Notes: generated from the letters alone by a model not told the origin. DNA of 64,000 bases from Xiphydria camelus (GCA_963678675.1 OY783193.1:3355501-3419500), one strand, 5' to 3'; positions 12,901-24,288 are shown, counted from the stretch's first letter. A program made the numbers and translations.

Positions 12901-13639
12901 CACGTCGGTCTTCAACCGGCCCCGGCAGAACAGCGTATTCGTAGGTTCCAGCGTGTCTCTTCTACCTCCGCAGAATACCCCCCGTCGCGCCAAGAGCGCC
13001 TTCGACCTCCAGTCCCTCGTGCTCGCCGAGTGCACCGCCCAGACCCACCTGGACGACGACTCGGCGAAGCCGCTCAAGCCGAACCCCGCGGCGGACGCGG
13101 GCGTCAAGCCCGTCGGGCACTTTCAACGCGAACGGGGGATGAGCATCTGCCACTTCGACAGGACCGACGTCCTGGCCAGGCCGTTGCAGCGGGAGAGGGG
13201 GATGAGCATCTGCAACTTCGACCGGACCGACGTGCTGGTCAGGCCGCTGCAGAGGGAGAGGGGGATGAGCATCTGCCACTTCGACAGGACCGACGTACTG
13301 GCCAGGCCGCTCGCGAGGGAGAGGGGGGTGAGCATCTGCCACTTCGACAGAACCGACGTCCTCGCCAGGCCGCAGCCGCCGCCGCCGCCGCCGCCGCCGC
13401 TGCACAGGGAGGGCAGGTTCGGCGTCTGCAACTTCGAGAGGTTCGACCACGCGTCGAAGCTGACCCAACGCGAGAGGAGGATGAGCGTGTGCAACTTCGA
13501 CAGGGTCGAGAGCCTCCCGAAGGTTTCCGCTCATACGAAAGAGAGGGGCGCCGCGAGCGTCTGCCACTTCGACAGGCAGACGCCCTCCTGCAGCAAGACC
13601 GCCGACGCTCTCTACAATTACAAGGCTACCTGTGTGTAA
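3942..13639 (+). CDS. FNDC4/5-like single-pass membrane protein, 3' part (four exons)
   Basis: Coding exons are 3942-4061, 4733-4870, 7048-7244 and 12839-13639; phases join (1, 1, 1, 0) and all borders are AG/GT. The first visible exon looks like the last strands of a fibronectin III domain (ending VAFVKRQ). The second is an acidic linker beginning DEMTKIVLELEEAP. The third carries the membrane segment (7089-7145), EEALIVVLVLVLWVAAIALF, followed by NRWGKIRMLEPYQPKF. This matches the layout and wording of the vertebrate FNDC5/FNDC4 segment, where GEVLIIVVVLFMW is followed by a short tail. The last exon adds 266 residues with seven SxCxFDR-type repeats and a polyproline run, far longer than the vertebrate tail. 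By analogy the protein would be type I, with an outer FN3 domain and an inner repeat tail. The signal peptide and most of the FN3 domain must lie left of position 1. Family call is from remembered similarity; the function in insects is not known to me. Confidence 0.72.
4126..4680. repeat. Diverged repeat cluster, also present at 37.8-38.35 kb
   Basis: The phrase gagacgggGTGATCGAGAG followed by tttcgattt(t/g)tgca recurs in both orientations within this stretch (around 4265, 4380 and 4560) and in 37805-38345. It lies in the first visible FNDC intron. No protein was recognised in it. Confidence 0.6.
4871..7047 (+). other. FNDC-like gene intron, 2.2 kb
   Basis: Intron between the acidic linker exon and the transmembrane exon. 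It begins gtaagttc and ends ctttcag. It holds a long minus-strand open frame (5099-5590) of low-complexity composition, judged non-coding, and a MITE at 6339-6928. Confidence 0.7.
6339..6928. mobile_element. MITE family B, copy 1, with AT-rich insert
   Basis: The left part (cattcaaccatcggtgagg) and middle (gcaccgtgaggttcgtc) match the shorter copy at 24074-24288. Here an AT-rich stretch of about 360 bp separates the middle from the right end (gttgaatgaagtaaatttt...ttcagtgc). Confidence 0.7.
7048..7244 (+). CDS. Transmembrane exon of the FNDC-like gene
   Basis: This exon (acceptor ctttcag, donor gtgagt) supplies the one membrane helix and the juxtamembrane stretch. The helix is preceded by the acidic pair EE and followed by basic residues (NRWGKIR), which fits an N-out, C-in orientation by the positive-inside rule. 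It is the strongest link to the FNDC4/5 family: the order acidic residues, LIVV, a tryptophan in mid-helix, IALF and then a short stretch ending in EP is shared. The exon ends in phase 0 with the residues NPLP. Confidence 0.75.
7501..7742. mobile_element. Degenerate piggyBac-like MITE (AACCCCTTACTGCA ends)
   Basis: Left end AACCCCTTACTGCA and right end TGCAGGAAGGGGTTAA are inverted copies. The right flank keeps TTAA, while the left reads TATAA, so the duplication is eroded. Confidence 0.55.
8245..8520 (+). repeat. Dispersed repeat C, uninterrupted copy
   Basis: The stretch from gaggttgtgcgct-like sequence through aatgtaaatctaac to the cacgatcaatt-like end matches 31850-32600. That copy is broken by a 468-bp TA-flanked insert, so this one shows the empty site. 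Confidence 0.65.
8545..8990. repeat. Dispersed repeat D with TGACGTCA palindrome
   Basis: Contains tgcgtttctttcgg...tatGACGTCAtcaaag, followed by an A/T-rich tail. Related copies lie at about 1-150, 30425-30800, 34360-34690 and 41640-41985 in both orientations. TGACGTCA or a one-base variant is kept in most of them. Confidence 0.6.
10143..10388. mobile_element. MITE family E, copy 1
   Basis: Ends gcagagagaaaaaaattag and gattcttcttctctgtgtg are inverted. The inner parts (gataattacttgcgag, atatctcttcctta) match 48147-48649. Confidence 0.65.
10664..10908. mobile_element. MITE family F, copy 1
   Basis: Shares cttgatcgaa(g/a)t(g/a)aacgtg, gaatagtcc and (c/t)gattgaacg with the shorter copy at 40921-41067, and has a right end ttttctcagtgtaa. 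Confidence 0.6.
11538..11850. repeat. Degenerate tandem repeat rich in GAAATCTC
   Basis: Over 300 bases the words gaaatct, gaaatca, tgaaatctc and gaaactct recur every 10-20 bases. The spacing is irregular, so it is a decayed simple tandem and not a coding repeat. Confidence 0.6.
11854..12099. mobile_element. TTAA-flanked piggyBac-like MITE (CACTAGAACTACCG), copy 1
   Basis: Left end TTAA-CACTAGAACTACCG; right end CGGTAGTTCTAGTG-TTTA. A subterminal hairpin, cttttttgtagagc...gctctacaaaaaag, is shared with the copy at 35494-35739. TTAA duplication with CAC-type ends is typical of piggyBac-class non-autonomous elements. Confidence 0.75.
13127..13576 (+). repeat. Seven-copy RERGxSxCxFDR coding repeat in the FNDC-like tail
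   Basis: Four near-identical units of 21 codons (63 bp) start at 13127, 13190, 13253 and 13316. The unit begins RERGMSICHFDR and ends TDVLARPL. Three diverged units follow (cores FGVCNFER, MSVCNFDR, ASVCHFDR), after a polyproline stretch coded by (CCG)n near 13375-13400. Each unit holds one cysteine in the core [SG]-[IV]-C-[HN]-F-[DE]-R. The first four units differ at few bases, so they expanded recently or are being homogenised; the last three are older. Confidence 0.9.
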
Positions 13640-14527
13640 CGGCGGCAAGCGTCGCGGTTCGGTTGCGATCGTGTTTCCTCGGCTGTCGTCGTCGTCGTCG
13701 TACGGACGACTCGGTGCATCGTTCGTTGGACATTGGCCGGCGTTTCTGGATGCGCTGATTTGGCGAAGTACAGGATCGAGCGACTGTGTCGATGTTTGTA
13801 CAAGTTTTCACGTTCCGCGCGCAAGTATACTTCGCCGTAAGGTTATTTCGTTCGTACGCGACCACGTGTAGGGCGTTGCCAGGGAAATTTGTAGCCTCTC
13901 TTCCCGTAGTCGTTTCGAAAGAGTCGAGACAGATATAATACCTACCACGATTATAGGGTCGCAAGCTTCCAACGGGGAATTCGGAAGATGACCGCGTGAT
14001 GGCGGATCGAGAATGGTCAGTATTACGACTCGGTCACACGTGGTGCGCGCTCCTGGCGGGTGCGATGAAGATTTTGAAATATGCCTTTCGCCGGCACTGA
14101 AATTTCCAGGTTTTTCAAAAGACCCGGCCGTGGATACGCGCGCGTGCAAGGCGTGCGGTACTTTGGAAAATCGTCGCTCTCCGGAAGGGCGTACATCGAT
14201 CGCGGTACCCGCGACTCGTCGTCGGCCGGATCTATTTTTTTATACGACCGTTGAGGATATTTTTTCACGGGGGAGCTTTAGGTACCGAGTCGAACGAGAT
14301 TTCAATGCCCACCGCCGGGGGTATCCTGCGCGCGTATCGACGATGCTTCGAGTGGTCGAGGAAAACTTCCGGAAATTTCAGGACATCCTCAAAAGTCCAT
14401 CCGGCCTTATAGACTGGTCATACTGATATCTACTTACTGGTATTTTTACGAGAAAAACAAAAGCTTTAAAATTTACAAATAATCAACTAGGATCCCTTTT
14501 GGCGCCTTCCCTTTCCGCTCGATTTTT

Positions 14528-15003
14528 ACACCGAGAAAAATAAAGTAGCTGTGGTAACTTTTTTTTTACATTCTAATGCTCCAGTTTTGCTATCGGCATC
14601 AGTTTTATATCTGTGGCTTGGATGAAAAAGGGCCTAAGTGCAAAAATTAAGACCCGAGAGAATTTTGATTAAAGTTGATTTTTTTAAATGTCATTAAGTA
14701 AGACGCGTTGTACAATAAATGAGAGAAATGTTGTACATACAAGATAGAGACTTGGGACCTTTTTCATTAAAAAGATCTGGTCGAAATTAGTAAGATAAAC
14801 CCTAAAATTCATTTTTGAGAAAATCGCCCTTAGGCCCTTTTTCATCCAAGCCACAGATATATAGTAGATATAATAGTTATCGCAACAATTCTTTTGTTCC
14901 GGTAATTAAAAATAGTTACAACTATAAAAGCTAGTACTGATTACAAAACTCGAGCAGTCGAGCCCAAAATAGTTGTCAGAACCACTTTTATTTTTTTCAG
15001 TGT
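14528..15003. mobile_element. MITE interrupted by a second inverted repeat
   Basis: Outer ends tacaccgagaaaaataaagt and cttttatttttttcagtgt. Inside it an independent element with long arms (tatctgtggcttggatgaaa at about 14607 and its inverse ending at about 14871) is inserted. Confidence 0.75.
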
Positions 15004-15706
15004 GCCCAACCACATTTCTCCTCTCGGAAAATCTCTCTACTTTCAACTCCGTTTCACTTTCATCGAATTCTCCTTTAGATACTTACACCATCTTCTGGAT
15101 GTACGCATATTTATCCCTCTCTCCATTTTGACCAAATACCTACCTAGAAAGTATACCTATTCGTTATAATCACGACGATATATCGTTATGTCGTAGATCG
15201 TGACGTAGTAAAAATATATAAGGGCGAGTGCTTCCGAATGGTGCAAATGTATTTTATTAATTTTTCTCGCTCATCTCGGAAAAGCGAGGAAAAGATTAAG
15301 AAGAAAAAAGAGAGTAATGATGTCGTTACGAATTGACTTCCGTATATGATTGGCTGCCGATGCATTTGTTGAGTCGTTAAGGAAGATGGAGAAATTGCGC
15401 GAGTTCTCAAGGTCGAGTACAGATATGTACGACGTACACATTCGTATTCGAACGTCGAGTACTTTCTTCGGATGCCTGTTCGAGCAATTATAGCGACGTA
15501 ATCGCGTAAGTCAATATTTCGAGACCAAGTACTTAGACTGTCTAAATTTAGAAGCTACATCGAATATTACATATACATATATTATCGTAAGAGAGACTCT
15601 AGGAGCGGAAGGAAGCCCGATCAACGGCGGGAGCTTTCGCTTGCTAGCCAATTACGAACGATTGTACTCTCGTACTTATACATACGAATCTACTGTACTT
15701 CGATTA

Positions 15707-16079
15707 CAGGGTGGCGACAAAAGTCTGTCCTCAAAATTCCCTGAGATTTCCTCGATTTCCAGATAAAACGTTTGCGAATTTCAGAGTTGTAGTCATCAAA
15801 ATGAATAATAACAAAAATTCACTTATCGGCTGAGCGCAAAATTCAAATTCACTTCTGAGACAGTCAAAATAATAACAAACGTTCACCGTAGTAGTGAGTG
15901 TTGTTCGTTACTCATCATCAGTATGCTTTATGACGTCGCAAGACTAAATTTCGAATTCTAGCGTATTTCCCTGAGCTTTTAATTTAGTTTGCAAATTTTT
16001 AAAAAACTTCCCTGACATTTCCAGATCGTTAAAAATTCCTGACAGTCCTCCGATTTCCCGATTCTGTAGTCACCCTGTG
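15707..16079. mobile_element. Element with ACAGGGTGGC / GTCACCCTGT ends
   Basis: Left end acagggtggcgacaaaagtc and right end gattctgtagtcaccctgt are imperfect inverted copies. Words such as ccctgagatttcc and ccctgacatttcc recur inside. No open frame of note. Confidence 0.6.
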
Positions 16080-16760
16080 GTTATAATTATAATCGCTGTA
16101 TCACGACCAACATTCTCCATGACTGTTTCGCGAGTAACTATCTTATATCTCGGGACGCGCGCGATTCGCCGGCAGAATCGCGAGGGCCACTTTTCTATTA
16201 GCCTGTGTAGACGTGTACGAGTGTACGCGTGTAGGTAGTGCTTCGAGGAGTAGCTCCGAAAGTCCTCGAATACAGCACGAGAGTCGAGTTTGTTATCGTC
16301 GAAAAGTCGTCTGTGGTAAAAGGTATGCAAACGGTACACACCGGTGTAACGATTAATAACGTGTCGCGTCGATCGACGACCTCGACACCGTCTCGTCTAG
16401 ACGCGCGGCTAAAAAGTAAGAGAACGATCATTTATCTTTCGCGGTGTTCACTTTCGACGATCTACGGTAGATCGCGCGAGAGCTTTATCAAAATTCTCAG
16501 GGAAAATCCCTTCGAAGAAGCATATTGGAATTTGCAAAATGAAACAATTTTCTTCTCGGCACCAATTTTATCGCATGGATCGAAACGGGGCGTCGAGAAA
16601 TAATTCATTTAGCACCCTTTCGAAATTCCATCGAAGTTCTATGCCCGGAATTTGGATAGATATGATCGAGGACCATGGTTTCCGCGGAAATTCACACGGA
16701 ACGGGACCCTCGCTTCCCGCAAACGCGTACAGCGATATCTATTGCCCATCTCTTACACAC

Positions 16761-16921
16761 ATATGTGCCCATAATTATGAAAGTGGTCTGTCAACATTAA
16801 AAAAAAAAAGAGTATATCAGTTATTAATTTAGTTTAAGATAATGTGGTGTGAAATAACTGATAAACTCATTTTTTTTTAATTTTGACTTATAGACCACTT
16901 TCATAATTATGGGCACATATG
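16761..16921. mobile_element. 161-bp hairpin element (ATATGTGCCCATAATTATGA arms)
   Basis: Left arm atatgtgcccataattatga...gtggtct and right arm agaccactttcataattatg...gcacatat are nearly perfect over about 33 bases, with TA at the flanks. Confidence 0.75.
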
Positions 16922-17884
16922 TACCTATATATACCGTCTCATCGAAAGATTTTTACTATACACCTGCGACTTCTCTGTATCCTTGTAAAATTATTATAAA
17001 TTAGATATATACATATATATTGTATATCCTATATGTGATTATAAAACAATACCTATATTTCAGGTATCTATATAATATATATTATATACGATATATAAAT
17101 GATTGTTAATTAGAGAAATATACGTGTATATCCCCTATACGTTATATTACGTAACTTTTTAATCGAAAAAGTACCTATACTGTATTATATATTATATACC
17201 ATACGCAGAGGGAGAGAGTAGTCGAGTGTCAGAGCGACTTGACGGAAGTAGCGCACTCGCGTCACGACGAGAGGAAATCCGATTATCTGCCGCCAAAGTG
17301 TACGTTATTTATTTAAGTCGAGATATCCTTGAATTAGTCTGGCTCGCTCGAGTGTGGTAGTTCCTATATGAGAGAAGGCACTGCGTGTAATAAAATGTCA
17401 AGTGGTTTAGGTATAACGATTAATGCCATCAGTGGACGAGCTCCCCCTCCTCGCGGTGACTTTCACATTTTCGCGTGACAAATCGAACCGGACTCTTTCA
17501 CGACCCGCGGAGGGGTAGTTCGTCCCTGTCTCTCCATGTCAGTGTGTGCTCGGAGAATTTCAATTCTCTCTCGAGTGGTTCGCTTCCGTTGGGACAGCCG
17601 AGACCAAAAAAAAAGCGTCCATCGTTCACCTCCCGATCGAACCTCTGGAGGACTCGGAGCCGTTTCGCCGTAACGACTTCGGAGCCCTGGGGAGGGCAAC
17701 GAGAAGGACCAGCCCCGGTGATTGAGATTGGGGAGGCTGTCGCGTCGGTGGCACACGTCGATAGCTTCCGAGTGGGGGTGACGGGACGAGCCGAGAGATA
17801 GGGGTACGTACATACGGCGCCTTAGTCTTGGTCTGGACCAAGGATTCTGGAATCGCGGTTCGCGTTATCCACATTTTGCTATGC

Positions 17885-18116
17885 ACACTGAAAAAAAAAT
17901 GAGACAGATCAGACTAAATTAGCAGTCACGGGCGGGGGAACGCAGATCTAGTCACTTGAACTAATTATTATTTGCTAGACTTGACTACAGCTTGCTTTCG
18001 ACAAACAATTTCAAATCATTATAACCAAATTATTTTATTCGAGTAACTTGATCGGCGTCTCTCTGCCAGTGAGTGCCTATTCAGTCTGATCTATCGTACT
18101 GTTTTTTTCTCCGTGT
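17885..18116 (+). mobile_element. MITE family G, copy 1
   Basis: Ends cacactgaaaaaaaa and tttttttctccgtgtcg. The interior (actaaattagc, gggcgggggaacgcag, caatttcaaatcatta, agtaacttgatcggcg) matches the reverse complement of 53317-53546 along its whole length. Confidence 0.8.
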
Positions 18117-18870
18117 CGAGTGCCGATTCGAAGTGTCGATTTTTTGTTTATACAACCAGTTACTATTTACGTTTGATCTCCGAGACAGTGAGATGAGAGG
18201 AAAGAGGAGAACGTCGCGATGTACGCGCTATCTCAGGAATGATTATTCCGCTTCGTGAAGTTGTAATTTTTTTTTCTCGCAAGCTCCACCGAATCCTCCC
18301 CTTCGAGAGCTCTTGATACGAATTCGTATAGAGTCAACCCTCTCTCTTTCAGGCCTGAGATTTTCCACGAGAAGAAATATTCTCGTGGCGTGTCAACCCC
18401 CGGGAGGGAGGCTAGATCTCTGACCAGATTTCTCTAGATCTTCGATAGCTCGTCCGCGGCCAAGCAATTTGCTCCAATTTGGAGGAAAATAAAAGGCCGT
18501 CCGCGGGGAATATCCAGGAGCTCGCGCCTCCGTTTCGCAACTGGGATTATCTTTCCGGAATTGTATAATTAGATTTCCGGCGGGGGGAGGGGACAAATTG
18601 TACGAGTTGGCTTTATAGTGTAGAAAGATAAAAGGAGAGAAGATACTCCTCGCTCTCCCCCCCCCCCCTCTCTCTCACTCTCGTTGCCCTTTCCCGGTTC
18701 AACTTTATTTATCTCACGTCGGGACGTGGAGCTATCTGACATTTCAAGGTTCTGTGGGGAATAGGGAAAGGGAGAGAACGGTGTATCGCGCGGGGTGGTA
18801 GAGATCTCGGCATGTTCTACGTATATTTAGATATTTACGTAGGCACGCGTGTTCCCAGCGGACGATTTAG

Positions 18871-19115
18871 AATTGAGCCGTTGCAAACCGGAATGGCGTA
18901 AGTCACGTTTTATGTAAGCTGAGATTATTTGACCGCAAAGTTAAGTACATCTTGAAAAATCTGTCTGGATGATGCAAAACAGATGTGTACGATTTAAAAT
19001 ATCTGTTTTGTATCATCTGGACAGATTTTGTCAAATTGTACTTAACTTTGCAGTCAAATAATCTCAGCTTATATAAAATGTGACTTACACCATTCTGATT
19101 TGCAACGGTTCAATT
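18871..19115. mobile_element. 245-bp near-palindromic element
   Basis: Left arm aattgagccgttgcaaaccg...taagtcac pairs with right arm gtgacttac...tttgcaacggttcaatt. The arms continue through gagattatttgac and aagttaagtac to a loop near 18985-19000. Confidence 0.8.
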
Positions 19116-20899
19116 GCTGCGCGTACCGGCATACATATCTCGTTACACCATTTTACGCATACATGCGCTTATCCCCGAAATTTACACATACAGATTCATT
19201 TTCCAGGGACTATACGAGTGTGTGTAAAACGCGCAATAATGTTTCGAAACGCATCGTACTTGCTCTTTCGGGATTAAGCGCGGTGGCCCTGCAGTAATTT
19301 CGCCGGATATGCAGCTGCATGCATACGCGAATATGTCGCGGTGCAACTGCATTATTCGTGCTTCCGGCGTGTTCGATAAAACGCACGGTAGAGCGGCGTT
19401 CGATCCACTGCGTAGCGCGCGTCCTTGTTTTTTTCCCTCTTCGCATATCATTGTCTCCTCTCTTCGACGCCCTTCGACCCTTTTGTTAATTTATCTTCCC
19501 CGTCTATCTGGACGCGACACCGTGCGAAAAAAGCTCGTGTTCATCCCCCGCGCGAACTTCGCTCCCCCGCGTCGAATCGAAGAGGTGCCCAATTTCTCTT
19601 TCCCATAGAAATTCGAGCCGGAAATTAAATAGAGCGGTACCAGACATCACCTTCTTTGTATCTCGCGCGTTATCCCAGGCGGAAAAGTTCTACGTAATTT
19701 GTAGTCAGTTCATACGTGAATTTGGTCCTGTATGGATTATGTATGATTTCTGTAATATTTGATATTTGATATTTATTCGATAAACGCCAATCGGCAATAT
19801 ACAAAGTTCACAACATCCTCCAATAAGGCAAAATCTAATTAATGACGCGATGTATCATCGAACATGCTCACTCATCCAATGATCCGACCAACTTTTTGAT
19901 TCCCGCAGTGAAACTCGATACCGAGCTAACAAAGAAGTTAATATCCTGATGACGCGTATTTACAATACCGTCGGTCTTATCACGTAAGGGCGGAGTTCAG
20001 AAAATTTGAAAATTGAGTTAAGACCGCCAATAGGTTGCTCTCCTCTCTTAAGCCTTATATTTTTATCTCACGACCCGGCGTACCTCAACATTTTATACTT
20101 TTGCTATTCCCCGTATATTTTTTTTCATCGCATCTCAAAATAATCAAGATTTAAATCTCACGTATAGGCCTAACTTAGGATACGCCCGTACGTGTGATTT
20201 AAAAAGCATTAAGCTCATAATTTTAGACATAAAAAAAAATCACCAAGCTATAAAAATAATTGCAGGAATTATTCACAATGAAAAATCGTAAAATATTTCA
20301 AATCGCTCTCTCTCCTGAGAAATCATCACGTGATAAGAGCGACGATATGCACAACTCTATTATACGTGCCATACGCTATATAATTCTTGCTAGATTTCCG
20401 AGGCTCCAGTAATCTTCTCGACCCCAGACCAACTCTCGAACATACACATGTAAACCACTCTTTTGGACTATACACGGATCACAGAAGAATTTAAAAAATT
20501 CAAATAAGCCATAATTATATAGTCTGCTATGGTTCACATAAAAAAATTATATATAATCTATATTTAGGACCAAATTTATATACATATAGACTATAAGATA
20601 CAGACCATGCAGAACTTTTCCGCCAGGAACATTTCACGCACTTTTGCACGGACGTCCGACTACTCATCTCGACCCTGGTCGTTGCTTCTCTTCTCCGAGA
20701 CGTAACGAAAGAAAGCAATAAGGATAAATTGGACACGCCGGTGTCCGGTTAACCGTCCCTCCGGTATTACGGAGCCCGCAGATAAGGCGGCGTCGTAAAA
20801 CTTCGAAATCTCCCCGCGCTGAAGACTCAGAGCATACGAGACGGTACCGCGTAATCCCTTTGCCCGGTGTATACGTATACATCGATCATCTAGGAATGG

Positions 20900-20900
<1 letters not shown>

Positions 20901-20932
<32 letters not shown>
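20901..20932. repeat. (CGT)n microsatellite
   Basis: About ten perfect copies of the triplet within a GC-rich block. It codes for arginine runs in the minus-strand chance frames. Confidence 0.9.
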
Positions 20933-20934
<2 letters not shown>

Positions 20935-22060
20935 TCGCAGTAAAAGTCGTCCCCTCCAGCCGTGGCAGTTTTTCAGCGCGGCCGACTACTCGCCGAGAAC
21001 CGTTACCCTCGTGATTCGGCGCGAGAGAGAGGGTAGGATTTTTTCTCTCGCCCACGGGAAGCCCGCTACACGAATTTCGGGTCGCTTCCGGCCACCCTTA
21101 CGCGCGAGGGGGTTCGCCGCGAAACCCGGGTTCGAAGCTCGTAAAGAGACCCCCGCGCGATACCATATCAGCTCGAGAGAGAGAGAGGCGAGAGAGGGCT
21201 GCTCTTTTTCGTTTTCGCTTCACATGGGCGGCGCGCCGCGATACCGAGAAATACGGCGATTTATCCACCGCCCGTTCGTCGTCAACGAGGTTGTACGGAA
21301 GCGCACGAGAGTCGTTGCTCCGTTTCCACGAACTTCGCGCGGATATCGAGAGTGCGATCTCTCCGCCTCCTCGGCTTCGCTACGCTCGTCGCGCGCGCAC
21401 CGTTCCCGCAGTAGTAACTCCTCACGGTCGTCCGCCGTCCGACCGTACGTGTATTTTCCTCCTACGGGAACGCGCGAGGCGACGATTCTCCGCCTCCCAC
21501 TCGTATCGTCGTTCCCCTTTCACTCTGCGCGAGACGATAATTTCCAGAGAATCGCATTGGCCCTCTCGATGGGAAATCGTGTACAAAGACGTCGTCGTCG
21601 CGCGAGAGGAGGGAGGATCGCGAAACGTCGTAAACCCTGCCGAGGAGATTACTCGTCGAGAAAATCTTCGAGAGGAGAGATCGGTGTCATTTGTCCCTCC
21701 CCGCATTCGCCAAATATCTCCCGCATTTTTTTACCCTCTCTATTTCGCCATTTCAGATCGCCAATCGATATATCGCTACCCCGAGAAATGTCATTACAGC
21801 GAAACGACCGCGTGCCAAGCGCGGCTTTCTCCGAAGGGACGGACGACACGCCGTAGGGCCGAGAGGGACGAAGATCGACCGCGTTCGGCATCCGCGACGC
21901 GGGCTGAAATCTAATATCCGCTCTCGATTTTGGCATTCCGTCGCTCCGCTCGTCGCGTACCGCCCCGGATATCGACGCTCGCGCGATAGCGTGGGATCTT
22001 TTCGTTCACGCGTTCGCAACTACTGCCCGCGAGTCGAAAATTTAATACTATTGTAGTTTT

Positions 22061-22190
22061 AGCCTCAGCTTGGTTAAGGCGGGCAAATCGGCCACTTGTA
22101 GGTCTGAGCCAGTGTTCAATTTGAAGGTTTTAACATCAATTTAGACCTACAAGTGGCTGAATTATTTGCTTTCGCCAAATGTAGGCTCAA
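22061..22190. mobile_element. 130-bp inverted repeat
   Basis: Arms agcctcagcttggttaaggc...tgtaggtct and agacctacaagtggctgaat...gtaggct surround a loop of about 35 bases. Confidence 0.65.
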
Positions 22191-22238
22191 ACTGTAACGA
22201 TATTAAAATTTCGGCACGTGTGCAGCGGCGACGATTCG

Positions 22239-22906
22239 TGCACTGCCCTGTTAATTCCAAATGTCGTATCTGCAAAATTAAAAAAATTCGAGCTAAACAC
22301 GTCTTCACAATCCTTATGGCTTATTTTATCATCGACGATACTATAATTGTTTATACCGGGTGATTCTTTAATATTGCAACGAACTTCAAGGATAAATTCC
22401 TTGGATGAAGATAAGAAAACCAATTTCTACGAACATGGATCCGGAAACGCCGAGTTTCGGAATTGCATTTCTAAATGCCTTATCAAAAAAAAAAAAAAGA
22501 ATTCTTAAAACGAAACGACGCACCTCTTCTTCTGAAATGATATTTAATACTCCTAAGAGGACTCTGTTACAAAAAATAAATAAAACGGAAGCTTTGTATA
22601 AATATACTTCCTATTATTAATACAGAAAATTTGTATAAAAATAAACACCCTGTTTCTCTCTCCAAAACTCAGCGTTTCCGGACCCATGTTCATAGGAATT
22701 TGTTTTCTTATTTTCATCCAAGGAACCCGTCCTTGAAGTTCGTCACAATATTAAAGAATCACCCGGTATAAGGTCTAACTAATAACAGTTACGCTACGGA
22801 AACTTAACACGATGATAAAATAAGCCATAATGATTGTGAAGACGTGTTTAACTCAAATTGAAAAATTTTGCAGATACGACAGTTGGATTTAACAAGGCAG
22901 GTGCAC
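22239..22906. mobile_element. Palindromic element with a second palindromic element in its loop
   Basis: Outer arms run from gtgcactgccctgttaattc to aacaaggcaggtgcac, through cacgtcttcacaat and attgtgaagacgtg. The inner element (22352-22770) has ends tataccgggtgattctttaa and ttaaagaatcacccggtata, with arms continuing through gaacttcaagga. The inner unit keeps over 150 bases of arm on each side. Confidence 0.8.
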
Positions 22907-23487
22907 GCCTCATTGAGAGCGAAGCCCCATCGCCGCCGCGGTCTCGGTTTACTTCCGGTTCAACTCCGAGGCGCTCAGATCCTGATTCAATTGTACCCGA
23001 GGCATCGCGACCCGCATTTCCGCGCGACTGATCGCATCTTCTTCGATCCGTTGTCGCGTCACTTTCACGTGACTGCTGCGTTTCGTTGACGGACCGCGAC
23101 GACAAAGCGTTTCCGACGGAATCTCGAGAACACCGCCCCGCGCTCTCCCCGCTATACTGCCGAATCCCTCGGCATTCCCCGCGAATTTTCGGTACGCGCG
23201 CTTTTCCCGCGGCAAGTGAGAGCGGCGCGCGGTTACGAGAGCCGCCTTCGATCCACCCCTTCGCGGGCGGACGCGCGAAGGAGTCACGGGGAGACGCGCG
23301 TGACTCCGGCCCCGCGAGTGCGCGCAAGTAGTCGGGCAAAGTTCAAATTAAAGCACACCGCCGTTACGTTGCGGCAACTCTCGAGAACTTTGCGGAGTCA
23401 ACGACCACGTTCGTGAAACGCGCTCTTATCTCTCGCTATTTACATCGCCGTCCGGTGCCGATGCTTCGCTATAGACGCTTCAACACA

Positions 23488-23760
23488 TAGAGAAATAATT
23501 GCTAGTGCCGAGAAAACTGTTGTTTTCCAATTAAAAACACGATATAATTTCAGGGTGATTTTCTTCGCGCAAGAAAATATTCGACTGGTTCGTGTAATTG
23601 TTTTTTTTTTTCGCACGGGAAGAATTTCTTGTCGCAACGAACGTATTTTCGAAGCGAAAATATACATTCTTCGACCAAGAATCTGTATTCTTAAAAATGT
23701 TTGAGATTACATGTTCTGGTCGAAGGAACCAGCAATTATTTGACACTAGCAATTATTTGT
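23488..23760. mobile_element. MITE family H, copy 1
   Basis: Contains gagaaataattgctagtgcc, gattttcttcgcgcaagaaa and agaatctgtattcttaaaaa. Related copies lie at 25549-26074, 41113-41401 and 55975-56503. Confidence 0.65.
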
Positions 23761-24073
23761 CTCGTTGTTAGATCGAAGGTCGCCCAGTAAGAGCGAAATA
23801 CAGAAGCTCGGGCTTCTTGGAAACGACGTCAGAGGGGAAGGGATGTGGGAACGGGAAATAGCGTCCGATTAGTGTAGCGACGGGTTTACAATTTCGAACC
23901 ACGCGCAGGGGGTGATCCTTTCTTCCGTTTCTCCTCATTGCGCGGGTCACTCGTCGACTGGGAATGGAAAAAACGACATTATTCGACAGTTCTCACGTGT
24001 GACACATATGCGTGTACACGTCAAATGTTAATTTAATCGTCATTCTTACGAGCTACACTCGTGTCGACTTCTG

Positions 24074-24288
24074 CACTGAAAAGAAATTTGCTTCATTCAA
24101 CCATCGGTGAGGTTGAATACAGTGTAATTGTTTAAAACAGATATTTACTTGTTTCAACTTCAACCTGATTGCTTCAACTCTAGTTATTCTTCCTTACACT
24201 CTCATGGGATTGAAACAATCGCACCGTGAGGTTCGTCGTATTCAACTTCACCGATGGTTGAGTGAAGCAAATTTTTTTGTTTCAGTGT
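24074..24288. mobile_element. MITE family B, copy 2 (short form)
   Basis: Ends cactgaaaagaaatttgctt and gaagcaaatttttttgtttc-agtg. The arms include cattcaaccatcggtgaggt and its inverse. It ends 37 bases from the microprotein stop codon, so the 3' UTR of that gene probably runs into it. Confidence 0.8.

Noticed and set aside
12962..13648. Minus-strand and third-frame open frames over the repeat-tail exon (228 and 303 codons).
   Set aside because: They are shadows of the GC-rich tandem repeat in the FNDC-like exon; that frame is the one joined in phase to the membrane exon.
21011..21914. Two long overlapping open frames (281 and 207 codons), Arg/Ser-rich.
   Set aside because: They lie in a GC-rich, CpG-rich block with few stop codons in any frame, have no domain or codon bias, and the block shares words with other GC-rich repeats in the window.
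22848..23339. Minus-strand open frame of 163 codons.
   Set aside because: It starts within the arm of the inverted repeat at 22239-22906 and runs through GC-rich repeat DNA; no family resemblance.
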